From Cupriavidus oxalaticus (lineage in GTDB: Bacteria; Pseudomonadota; Gammaproteobacteria; Burkholderiales; Burkholderiaceae): a DNA stretch of 64,000 nt. Below, in pieces: positions 57,426-64,000 of this stretch. Made by a program: the position numbers and the translations under genes. Where the stretch lies: contig NZ_CP038635.1 of the NCBI RefSeq assembly GCF_004768545.1, forward strand, positions 744,001 through 808,000. Reading direction: 5' to 3'. Positions within the stretch are counted from its first letter, which is position 1, and the number at the start of each line of letters is the position of its first letter. The notes beneath the pieces were generated by a model, which was given only the letters and a program-made list of their open reading frames with translations, was not told the origin of the DNA and did not search any database.

Positions 57426-59120
57426 ATGTCCGACCTGCAAACTAACGAATCCTTTGCCGCACTGTTCGAGGAATCGATCGCCCGCTCCAATATGAAGGCT
57501 GGCGAAGTGATCTCCGCTGAAGTCGTGCGCATCGACCACAACTTCGTGGTCGTCAATGCCGGCCTCAAGTCCGAGGCATTTGTGCCGGTGGAGGAGTTCC
57601 TGAACGACCAGGGCGAACTCGAAGTGCAGGCCGGCGACTACGTCTCCGTGGCCATCGACGCACTCGAGAACGGCTATGGCGACACCATCCTGTCCCGCGA
57701 CAAGGCCAAGCGTCTGGCATCGTGGCTGAACCTCGAGAAGGCGCTGGAAGACGGCGAGATCATCTCGGGTACCGTGACCGGCAAGGTCAAGGGCGGCCTG
57801 ACGGTCATGGTCAACGGCATCCGCGCGTTCCTGCCGGGCTCGCTGGTTGACGTGCGTCCGATCAAGGACACCACCCCGTACGAAGGCAAGACCCTGGAAT
57901 TCAAGGTCATCAAGCTGGACCGCAAGCGCAACAACGTTGTGCTGTCGCGCCGCGCCGTGGTCGAAGCGACCCTGGGCGAAGAGCGCCAGAAGCTGATGGA
58001 AACCCTGAAGGAAGGCGCCATCGTCAACGGTATCGTCAAGAACATCACCGACTACGGTGCGTTCGTTGACCTGGGCGGCATCGACGGCCTGCTGCACATC
58101 ACCGACCTGGCCTGGCGCCGTGTCCGCCACCCGAGCGAAGTGCTGTCGGTTGGCCAGGAAATCACCGCCAAGATCCTCAAGTTCGACCAGGAAAAGAACC
58201 GCGTCTCGCTGGGCGTGAAGCAGCTGGGCGAAGATCCGTGGGTCGGCATCTCGCGCCGCTACCCGCAAGGCACCCGCCTGTTCGGCAAGGTGACCAACCT
58301 GACCGACTACGGCGCGTTCGTCGAGATCGAAGCCGGCATCGAAGGCCTGGTGCACGTGTCGGAAATGGACTGGACCAACAAGAACGTGGCTCCGTCGAAG
58401 GTTGTCCAGCTGGGCGACGAAGTGGAAGTCATGGTCCTGGATATCGACGAAGACAAGCGTCGTATCAGCCTGGGCATGAAGCAGTGCAAGGCCAACCCGT
58501 GGGACGATTTCTCGCGCAACCACAAGAAGGGCGACAAGCTGAGCGGCCAGATCAAGTCGATCACCGACTTCGGCGTGTTCATCGGCCTGCCTGGTGGCAT
58601 CGATGGCCTGGTGCACCTGTCCGACCTGTCCTGGCAAGAGTCCGGCGAAGACGCCGTGCGCAAGTACAAGAAGGGCGACGAAGTCGAAGCCGTGGTTCTG
58701 GGCATCGACGTCGACAAGGAGCGCATCTCGCTGGGCATCAAGCAGCTGTCGGGCGATCCGTTCAACAACTTCATCTCGGCCAACGACAAGGGCTCGATCG
58801 TTACCGGCACCATCAAGGCCGTTGACGCCAAGGGCGCCGTGGTCCAGCTGGCTGACGACGTGGAAGGCTACCTGCGTGCTTCGGAAATCTCCGCTGACCG
58901 TGTGGAAGACGCCCGCAACGTGCTGAAGGAAGGCGAGCAGATCACCGCCCTGGTGGTGAACGTCGACCGCAAGTCGCGCAATATCAACCTGTCGATCAAG
59001 GCCAAGGACAGCGCAGAGCAGCAAGAAGCGATGCAGAAGTTCCAGGCTGACACCGGCACGGCTGGCACGACCAACCTCGGCGCCCTGCTGAAGGCCAAGC
59101 TCGGCCAGGACAACCAGTAA
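57426..59120 (+). CDS. rpsA: 30S ribosomal protein S1
   Basis: The 564-residue protein has six S1 (OB-fold) repeats; the typical segments [40 protein letters not shown] and [20 protein letters not shown] mark repeats 3-5. It unfolds and delivers mRNA to the 30S subunit and is an essential translation factor. The leader lacks a strong Shine-Dalgarno (TTCACCTTACGTTT before ATG), as is common for S1 genes, where S1 represses its own translation. ihfB starts 30 bases downstream. Confidence 0.98.
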   Translation: MSDLQTNESFAALFEESIARSNMKAGEVISAEVVRIDHNFVVVNAGLKSEAFVPVEEFLNDQGELEVQAGDYVSVAIDALENGYGDTILSRDKAKRLASWLNLEKALEDGEIISGTVTGKVKGGLTVMVNGIRAFLPGSLVDVRPIKDTTPYEGKTLEFKVIKLDRKRNNVVLSRRAVVEATLGEERQKLMETLKEGAIVNGIVKNITDYGAFVDLGGIDGLLHITDLAWRRVRHPSEVLSVGQEITAKILKFDQEKNRVSLGVKQLGEDPWVGISRRYPQGTRLFGKVTNLTDYGAFVEIEAGIEGLVHVSEMDWTNKNVAPSKVVQLGDEVEVMVLDIDEDKRRISLGMKQCKANPWDDFSRNHKKGDKLSGQIKSITDFGVFIGLPGGIDGLVHLSDLSWQESGEDAVRKYKKGDEVEAVVLGIDVDKERISLGIKQLSGDPFNNFISANDKGSIVTGTIKAVDAKGAVVQLADDVEGYLRASEISADRVEDARNVLKEGEQITALVVNVDRKSRNINLSIKAKDSAEQQEAMQKFQADTGTAGTTNLGALLKAKLGQDNQ

Positions 59121-59150
59121 TCGCAGGCCCCCGCGCTTGCGCGTATGCCC

Positions 59151-59561
59151 ATGACCAAGTCGGAGCTCGTCGAAAAACTGGCTGCCCGCTTCCCGCAGCT
59201 GCTGCTGCGGGATGCGGACATCTCGGTCAAAACGATACTCGACGCGATGTCCGAGGCGCTGGCCGATGGCCATCGCATCGAGATCCGCGGATTCGGCAGT
59301 TTTGGTCTGAACAAGCGTCCGCCTCGCGTGGGGCGCAATCCCAAGTCCGGCGAGCGGGTGCTGGTACCTGAAAAACGGGTGCCGCACTTCAAGGCGGGCA
59401 AGGAGTTGCGCGAACGGGTTGACCGCAGCCAGCCGGCGCCTGCGGGCGTCAATGGCAACGGCCATTCCGTCGGTACGGCCCAGGCCGTGCCGGGCAAGGC
59501 AAGCACTGGCGCCGCTGCAGCGCCGCTGCACGAGGGCGGACTGAACCTGGTCCGGCCCTGA
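59151..59561 (+). CDS. ihfB: Integration host factor subunit beta, with C-terminal extension
   Basis: The 136-residue HU/IHF-family protein pairs with IhfA to bend DNA at specific sites. The core matches IHF beta ([45 protein letters not shown]). The usual protein has about 94-100 residues; here about 40 more follow, rich in Ala, Gly and Pro ([14 protein letters not shown]). ATG 59151 fits MTKSEL-starting homologues; ATG 59145 adds two residues. It is co-directional with rpsA, and a strong terminator follows. Confidence 0.93.
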   Translation: MTKSELVEKLAARFPQLLLRDADISVKTILDAMSEALADGHRIEIRGFGSFGLNKRPPRVGRNPKSGERVLVPEKRVPHFKAGKELRERVDRSQPAPAGVNGNGHSVGTAQAVPGKASTGAAAAPLHEGGLNLVRP

Positions 59562-59594
59562 GCATCGGCTGCCTGCCCAGTTGTCTGGCAAGTC

Positions 59595-59624
59595 AAAAAA
59601 AGCGCCCCAAAGGGCGCTTTTTTT
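59595..59624 (+). terminator. Rho-independent terminator of rpsA-ihfB
   Basis: AAAAAGCGCCC and GGGCGCTTTTTTT form a hairpin with a long T run, 34 bases after the ihfB stop. Confidence 0.93.
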
Positions 59625-59833
59625 ATTCTGCAGCGCTATGCCTGCTGCTCGCGCCCGATGAGGCATCGCCGCGCAATACGTGTCAGCGCCCGCAGAGCCA
59701 CGCGCGTTAGCCTCCCGTAACCGCCGCGTTACCGAATCGAGGAAGTGATTCCGCTACAATGCCGGGGTCATTGCCGGCCCGCGCGCAAGCGCCGGCGCCG
59801 CTTAAACGTCACGCTGCCAAGCTGCCTACCTGC

Positions 59834-60181
59834 ATGAAACTGTTCGCCTGGATCGTCCGTATCGTCGTATTCGTGCTGCTGTTCGTGCTGGCGCTGCGCA
59901 ATACCGCCGACGCTTCGCTGCAGCTGTTCTTCAACGCCGTCTGGCACGCCCCGCTGATCCTGATCCTGTTCGCCGCCTTCGTGCTTGGCGCGGTCGCGGC
60001 GCTGGCCTCGGTGGCGCCCGGCCTGATGCGCCAGCGCATGGAGGTCGCCAAGCTGCGCCGCGCGCTGACGCAGGTGCAGGCGGCCGCCGCTTCAGCATCG
60101 CCGCAGCCGGCCGCTGCAAGCACGGCCACGCCGCGCGACGCCAAGCCGGTCCCTTACAACGTAGTCGGCCCGAAAGTCTGA
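59834..60181 (+). CDS. lapA: LapA-domain (DUF1049) membrane protein
   Basis: The 115-residue protein has two N-terminal membrane helices (IVRIVVFVLLFVLALRNTA, LILILFAAFVLGAVAALA) and an Ala-rich cytoplasmic tail, matching lipopolysaccharide assembly protein A. LapA works with LapB on LPS assembly and LpxC turnover. ATG 59834 (MKLFAWIVRIVVF) was preferred to an in-frame start at 59759. The lapB start lies only 3 bases after its stop. Confidence 0.88.
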   Translation: MKLFAWIVRIVVFVLLFVLALRNTADASLQLFFNAVWHAPLILILFAAFVLGAVAALASVAPGLMRQRMEVAKLRRALTQVQAAAASASPQPAAASTATPRDAKPVPYNVVGPKV

Positions 60182-60184
60182 TCC

Positions 60185-61396
60185 ATGATGTTTGAAACCT
60201 GGTGGTTGCTGGCGCTGCCACTTGTCTTTGGCCTCGGCTGGATGGCGGCGCGCTTCGACGTGCGGCAGCTTATCAGCGAGCAGGGCGCGCTGCCGCGTTC
60301 GTATTTCAAGGGCCTCAACTTCCTGCTCAACGAGCAACCCGACAAGGCCATCGACGCCTTTATCGAGGTGGCCCGCCTTGATCCCGAGACCACCGAACTT
60401 CACTTTGCCCTTGGCGCGCTGTTCCGCCGCCGCGGCGAAACCGAGCGCGCCATCCGCGTGCACCAGAACCTGGCAACCCGTCCCGACCTGCCCGAGCCGG
60501 AGCGCGAACATGCGCTCTACGAACTGGGCCAAGACTTCCTGCGCGCCGGCCTGCTGGACCGCGCCGAAGAGTCGCTGCGCCGGCTGATGTCCGGCCCGTA
60601 CGCAGCCTCGGCCAAGCGCGTGCTGCTCGAGCTGTACGAGGTCGAGAAAGAGTGGCAGAAGGCCATCGACGCCGCGCGCGAACTGCAGACGCTGGAGCAG
60701 AAGAGCTACAGCCTGCAGATCGCCCAGTTCTGCTGCGAACTGGCGCAGGATGCGCTGCAGCGCAAGCGTCCCGAAGATGCGGTGAAGTGGCTGAACCAGG
60801 CCATCGAAGAAAATCCGGCCAATGTGCGCGCGCCCATCCTGCTGGGCGACGTGGCGGCCGCCGCTGGCGACGCCCGTGCCGCGCTCGGCCACTGGCTGGG
60901 CATCGAACGACAGGACGCCTCTTATCTGCCGCTGGTCGCCGACCGCGTGGTCAAGGCCTACGCCAGCCTGCAGCAGGAAGGTACGGCGCTGGAGTGGCTG
61001 CACGGCCTGCTCAAGGGCAAGCTCGCACCGGAACTGCTCGACACTGCCTACAAGGCCGAGCTCGAAACGAACGGCCCCGAGGCCGCGGCGCGCCTGATGC
61101 GCGAGCAATTGCGGCGCCAGCCCACGCTGCTGGCGCTGACAAAGTACTTTGAGGCGCAGGCCGCCGTCACCTCGGCCGAAGTGCCGGCAGGTGCCGAAGC
61201 CCCCGCCGAGGACGGCGCCAGCGAGCGCGATCAGGAAACCGGCGCGATCCGCGACCTGCTGCAGGCGCGCACGCGCAACCTGGCGCGCTACACCTGCCGC
61301 GAATGCGGTTTCCGCGCCCGCCTGTTCTACTGGCAATGCCCGGGTTGCAACCGCTGGGAAACCTACGCCCCGCGGCGTTCCGAGACGCTCGGCTGA
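60185..61396 (+). CDS. lapB: LPS assembly protein LapB (TPR + rubredoxin-like metal site)
   Basis: The 403-residue protein has an N-terminal membrane anchor (FETWWLLALPLVFGLGWMAA), many TPR repeats (KAIDAFIEVARLDPETTELH and following) and a C-terminal rubredoxin-type metal site with CxxC pairs (CREC, CPGC). LapB recruits FtsH to degrade LpxC and so tunes LPS synthesis; both TPR and metal site are needed for this in E. coli. It is translationally close to lapA. Confidence 0.94.
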   Translation: MMFETWWLLALPLVFGLGWMAARFDVRQLISEQGALPRSYFKGLNFLLNEQPDKAIDAFIEVARLDPETTELHFALGALFRRRGETERAIRVHQNLATRPDLPEPEREHALYELGQDFLRAGLLDRAEESLRRLMSGPYAASAKRVLLELYEVEKEWQKAIDAARELQTLEQKSYSLQIAQFCCELAQDALQRKRPEDAVKWLNQAIEENPANVRAPILLGDVAAAAGDARAALGHWLGIERQDASYLPLVADRVVKAYASLQQEGTALEWLHGLLKGKLAPELLDTAYKAELETNGPEAAARLMREQLRRQPTLLALTKYFEAQAAVTSAEVPAGAEAPAEDGASERDQETGAIRDLLQARTRNLARYTCRECGFRARLFYWQCPGCNRWETYAPRRSETLG

Positions 61397-61433
61397 GCCC
61401 GGCGCGCAGCACCACAGAATCTGACCTGAAGCC

Positions 61434-62837
61434 ATGAAAGTCACCATTATCGGCAGCGGCTACGTCGGCCTCGTCACCGGCGCTTGCCTGGCGGAGCTGG
61501 GCAACGATGTGTTCTGCCTCGACCTGGACGAAAAGAAGATCGCGCTGCTCAATGCGGGCGGCGTGCCGATCTACGAGCCGGGCCTGCAGGAGCTGATCCA
61601 GCGCAACCGCGCCGCCGGCCGCCTGGTTTTTTCCACCGACGTCGCCGCCAGCGTCGAGCATGCCGACGTGCAGTTCATCGCCGTCGGCACGCCGCCGGAC
61701 GAAGACGGCTCGGCGGACCTCAAGTACGTGCTGGCCGCGGCGCACAATATCGGTCGGCACATGACCGGCTTCAAGGTCGTGGTCGACAAATCCACCGTGC
61801 CGGTGGGCACGGGCGACCGCGTCACGGCCGCGATCCGCGAGGAACTGGCCGCGCGCGGGCTGGAAGACCTGCAGTTCTCGGTGGTGTCGAACCCCGAGTT
61901 CCTGAAGGAGGGCGCCGCCGTCGAGGACTTCATGCGCCCCGACCGCATCGTGCTGGGCTGTAACCCGGACGCCGCCGGCCGCCATGCGCAGGCCACCATG
62001 CGCACGCTGTACGCGCCGTTCAACCGGCACCATGAGCGCACGTTCTACATGGATGTGCGTTCCGCCGAGTTCACCAAGTACGCCGCCAATTCGATGCTGG
62101 CCACGCGGATCTCGTTCATGAACGAACTGGCGAACCTGGCCGACGAGGTCGGCGCCGATATCGAACTTGTGCGCATGGGTATCGGCTCGGATCCCCGCAT
62201 CGGCTACAGTTTCCTGTATGCCGGCGCGGGCTACGGCGGTTCGTGCTTTCCCAAGGACGTGCAGGCGCTGATGCGCACCGCGGCCGACCATGGCAAGTCC
62301 ATGCGCGTGCTCGAGGCGGTGGAAGCGGTCAACGGTGCGCAGAAGCGCGTGCTGGGCGAGAAGATCGTGCGCCGCTTCGGCGACGACCTTGCCGGCCGCA
62401 CCTTTGCCATGTGGGGGCTGGCCTTCAAGCCCAATACCGACGATATGCGCGAGGCGCCGTCGCGGGTCCTGGCGCGGGAGCTGGTGTCGCGCGGCGCTGC
62501 GCTGCGCGTGCACGACCCGGTGTCGATGGTTGAAGCACGCCGCGCACTGGAGTCCGACCTGTCCGACCTGCCGGACGCGATGGCGCGCGTCAGCTTCCAC
62601 GACAACCAGATGGATGCGCTGGACGGTGCCGACGCGCTGGCCATCGTGACCGAATGGAAGGTATTCCGCAGCCCGGATTTCGGCCAGATCAAGCGGCGGC
62701 TGAAGACGCCGGTGATCTTCGACGGGCGCAACCTGTACGAGCCCCAGGCGATGGCCGAGAGCGGCGTCGAGTACCACGCCATCGGCCGCGCGGCCCGGCC
62801 CGGACAACAGGCGGCGCACGATTCCGCGAACAAATAG
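61434..62837 (+). CDS. ugd: UDP-glucose 6-dehydrogenase
   Basis: The 467-residue enzyme oxidises UDP-glucose to UDP-glucuronate in two NAD-dependent steps. The N-terminal NAD motif [19 protein letters not shown], the VPVGTGDRV and [20 protein letters not shown] segments, and [10 protein letters not shown] with catalytic Cys271 are all present. UDP-glucuronate feeds capsule, LPS or aminoarabinose lipid A modification. It lies in the LPS run lapA-lapB-ugd-hldA-hldD; the next gene starts 78 bases on. Confidence 0.95.
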   Translation: MKVTIIGSGYVGLVTGACLAELGNDVFCLDLDEKKIALLNAGGVPIYEPGLQELIQRNRAAGRLVFSTDVAASVEHADVQFIAVGTPPDEDGSADLKYVLAAAHNIGRHMTGFKVVVDKSTVPVGTGDRVTAAIREELAARGLEDLQFSVVSNPEFLKEGAAVEDFMRPDRIVLGCNPDAAGRHAQATMRTLYAPFNRHHERTFYMDVRSAEFTKYAANSMLATRISFMNELANLADEVGADIELVRMGIGSDPRIGYSFLYAGAGYGGSCFPKDVQALMRTAADHGKSMRVLEAVEAVNGAQKRVLGEKIVRRFGDDLAGRTFAMWGLAFKPNTDDMREAPSRVLARELVSRGAALRVHDPVSMVEARRALESDLSDLPDAMARVSFHDNQMDALDGADALAIVTEWKVFRSPDFGQIKRRLKTPVIFDGRNLYEPQAMAESGVEYHAIGRAARPGQQAAHDSANK

Positions 62838-62915
62838 AGCGTGCACGGGTCAACGACTGATCAACGACATGCTGACGAGGCGGCGCTGGCTGCCTCGCAA
62901 TCGCCAAGGATCTTC

Positions 62916-63860
62916 ATGAACAAGACCATCCCGCAGGAACAGATCCGGCAGTCCCATATCCTGGTGGTCGGCGACATGATGCTGGACCGCTACTGGTTCG
63001 GCGACGTCGAACGCATCTCGCCGGAAGCCCCGGTGCCGGTGGTGCAGGTCAAGCGCAGCGACGAGCGCCTGGGCGGCGCCGCCAACGTGGCGCGCAACGC
63101 CGCTGCGCTGGGCGCGCGCGTGGGCATGCTGGGCGTCGTCGGCGACGACGAGCCGGCGCGCACGCTCGAGGCGCTGCTCGCCGAGAGCCACGTCGAGCCC
63201 TACCTGCACCGCGACTCCAAGCTAAATACCACTATCAAGCTGCGCGTAGTCGCCCACCAGCAGCAACTGCTGCGCGTGGACTTCGAAAACGCCCCGGCGC
63301 ACGAAGTGCTGGCCGCGGTACAGGACCGGTTCCAGGGCCTGATCAACGACTACCAGGTGCTGGTGCTGTCCGACTACGGCAAGGGCGGCCTGACGCACGT
63401 TTCCCGCATGATCGACGCCGGCCGCGCAGCCGGCCGCAAGGTGCTGATCGACCCCAAGGGCGACGACTACTCGCGCTACCGCGGCGCCACGCTGATCACC
63501 CCCAACCGCTCCGAGATGCGTGCCGTGGTCGGCGCCTGGAAGACCGAGGCCGACCTCACCATCCGCGCGCAGAACCTGCGCCGCGAACTGCAACTGGAGG
63601 CGCTGCTGCTGACGCGCTCGGAGGAGGGCATGACGCTCTACACGGAAGCCGAAGTGCTGCACGTCTCGGCCCAGGCGCGCGAGGTCTATGATGTATCGGG
63701 TGCCGGCGATACCGTGATCGCCACGCTGGCGACCATGCTGGGCGCGGGCGTGACGCTCAAGGAAGCCGTGCAGCATGCCAACCGCGCCGGCGGCATCGTG
63801 GTCGGCAAGCTCGGCACCGCCGTCGTTACCTACCCTGAATTGTTCGGCACCGCCCCGTGA
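62916..63860 (+). CDS. rfaE: D-glycero-beta-D-manno-heptose-7-phosphate kinase
   Basis: The 314-residue PfkB-family kinase makes the bisphosphate of heptose in LPS core precursor synthesis. Signatures: GDMMLDRYWFGDVERISPEAP near the start (Gly to Pro, exact family motif), GGAANVARNAAALG, and the C-terminal VSGAGDTVIATLA with catalytic Asp. Only the kinase part of a bifunctional HldE is present; the nucleotidyltransferase must be encoded elsewhere (hldA type). ATG 62916 follows an AAGGA site. Confidence 0.95.
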   Translation: MNKTIPQEQIRQSHILVVGDMMLDRYWFGDVERISPEAPVPVVQVKRSDERLGGAANVARNAAALGARVGMLGVVGDDEPARTLEALLAESHVEPYLHRDSKLNTTIKLRVVAHQQQLLRVDFENAPAHEVLAAVQDRFQGLINDYQVLVLSDYGKGGLTHVSRMIDAGRAAGRKVLIDPKGDDYSRYRGATLITPNRSEMRAVVGAWKTEADLTIRAQNLRRELQLEALLLTRSEEGMTLYTEAEVLHVSAQAREVYDVSGAGDTVIATLATMLGAGVTLKEAVQHANRAGGIVVGKLGTAVVTYPELFGTAP

Positions 63861-63887
63861 CGCGCGGCGCCCATTACTGAAGCAACC

Positions 63888-64000
63888 ATGACCATCATCG
63901 TGACCGGCGCCGCCGGCTTTATCGGCAGCAACCTCGTCAAGGGCCTGAACGAACGGGGCGAGACCAATGTCATCGCCGTCGACAACCTGACCCGCGCCGA
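63888..64000 (+). CDS. rfaD: ADP-L-glycero-D-manno-heptose 6-epimerase, start only
   Basis: The first 37 codons are visible before the window ends. They read [20 protein letters not shown], the NAD(P)-binding start of an SDR epimerase, then [14 protein letters not shown], typical of RfaD/HldD. It follows the heptose kinase gene by 27 bases, as expected for the same pathway. The 3' part lies outside the window. Confidence 0.88.
   Translation, partial: MTIIVTGAAGFIGSNLVKGLNERGETNVIAVDNLTRA

Noticed and set aside
57201..59666. 821-codon minus-strand frame
   Set aside because: Antisense shadow of rpsA and ihfB without conserved motifs.

Overview
The window is GC-rich, densely packed beta-proteobacterial chromosome. 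It most resembles Cupriavidus/Ralstonia (order Burkholderiales). The pointers are a one-piece tmRNA with the tag ANDERYALAA, the gene orders trxB-ftsK-lolA-rarA-serS and gyrA-serC-pheA-hisC-tyrA-aroA-cmk-rpsA-ihfB-lapA-lapB, and tandem cyanophycin synthetase genes divergent from an ABC exporter. The genus call is inference from gene order and content; no database was searched.

Layout. 1-6.1 kb: a cut-off aldehyde dehydrogenase (-), inorganic pyrophosphatase, cytochrome b561, a COG3146-type acyltransferase (-) and glutamine-dependent NAD synthase. 6.2-9 kb: a scarred stretch with a lipoprotein ORF fused to the remains of a GlxA-type regulator, a phased array of DnaA-box-like repeats, the PII gene, and a complete 1409-bp IS4-family element sitting inside the PII terminator. 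9-24.5 kb: a TRIC-type channel, an Smr protein, trxB, ftsK, a repeat-bearing coiled-coil gene, lolA with two small lipoproteins, a split Fe3+ ABC transporter (binding protein, permease, ATPase) interrupted by a HEAT-like gene, rarA, serS and tRNA-Ser(CGA). 24.7-33.3 kb: a DUF1653-HD protein, a PAP2 phosphatase, a CNNM/CorC protein, a LysR regulator divergent from dadA, and amino-acid ABC transporter genes.

33.4-41.7 kb is the cyanophycin locus. Two cphA-type genes lie on the minus strand. Divergent from them are an ABC exporter with an N-terminal zinc ribbon and an overlapping DUF1854 gene. 41.7-46.4 kb holds an orphan FimH-like fimbrial protein, a small conserved protein, tmRNA, ubiG-gph (overlapping ATGA) and an OmpA-family gene. 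46.8-59.6 kb is a housekeeping run: gyrA, a DUF2059 protein, serine/aromatic/histidine biosynthesis (serC, pheA, hisC, tyrA, aroA), cmk, rpsA and ihfB. 59.8-64 kb is an envelope run: lapA, lapB, UDP-glucose dehydrogenase, heptose kinase and the start of heptose epimerase.

Most of the window is ordinary core genome. The parts most worth a second look are the IS insertion in the PII terminator, the 6.2-7.0 kb scar with its DnaA-like repeats, the cyanophycin locus (one synthetase has a substituted Mur-ligase site, and the partner exporter's cargo is unknown), a strong Fur-box match before cmk, and short tandem arrays at gene boundaries. All calls rest on reading the sequence and on recalled family knowledge. 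No similarity search or structure prediction was run.
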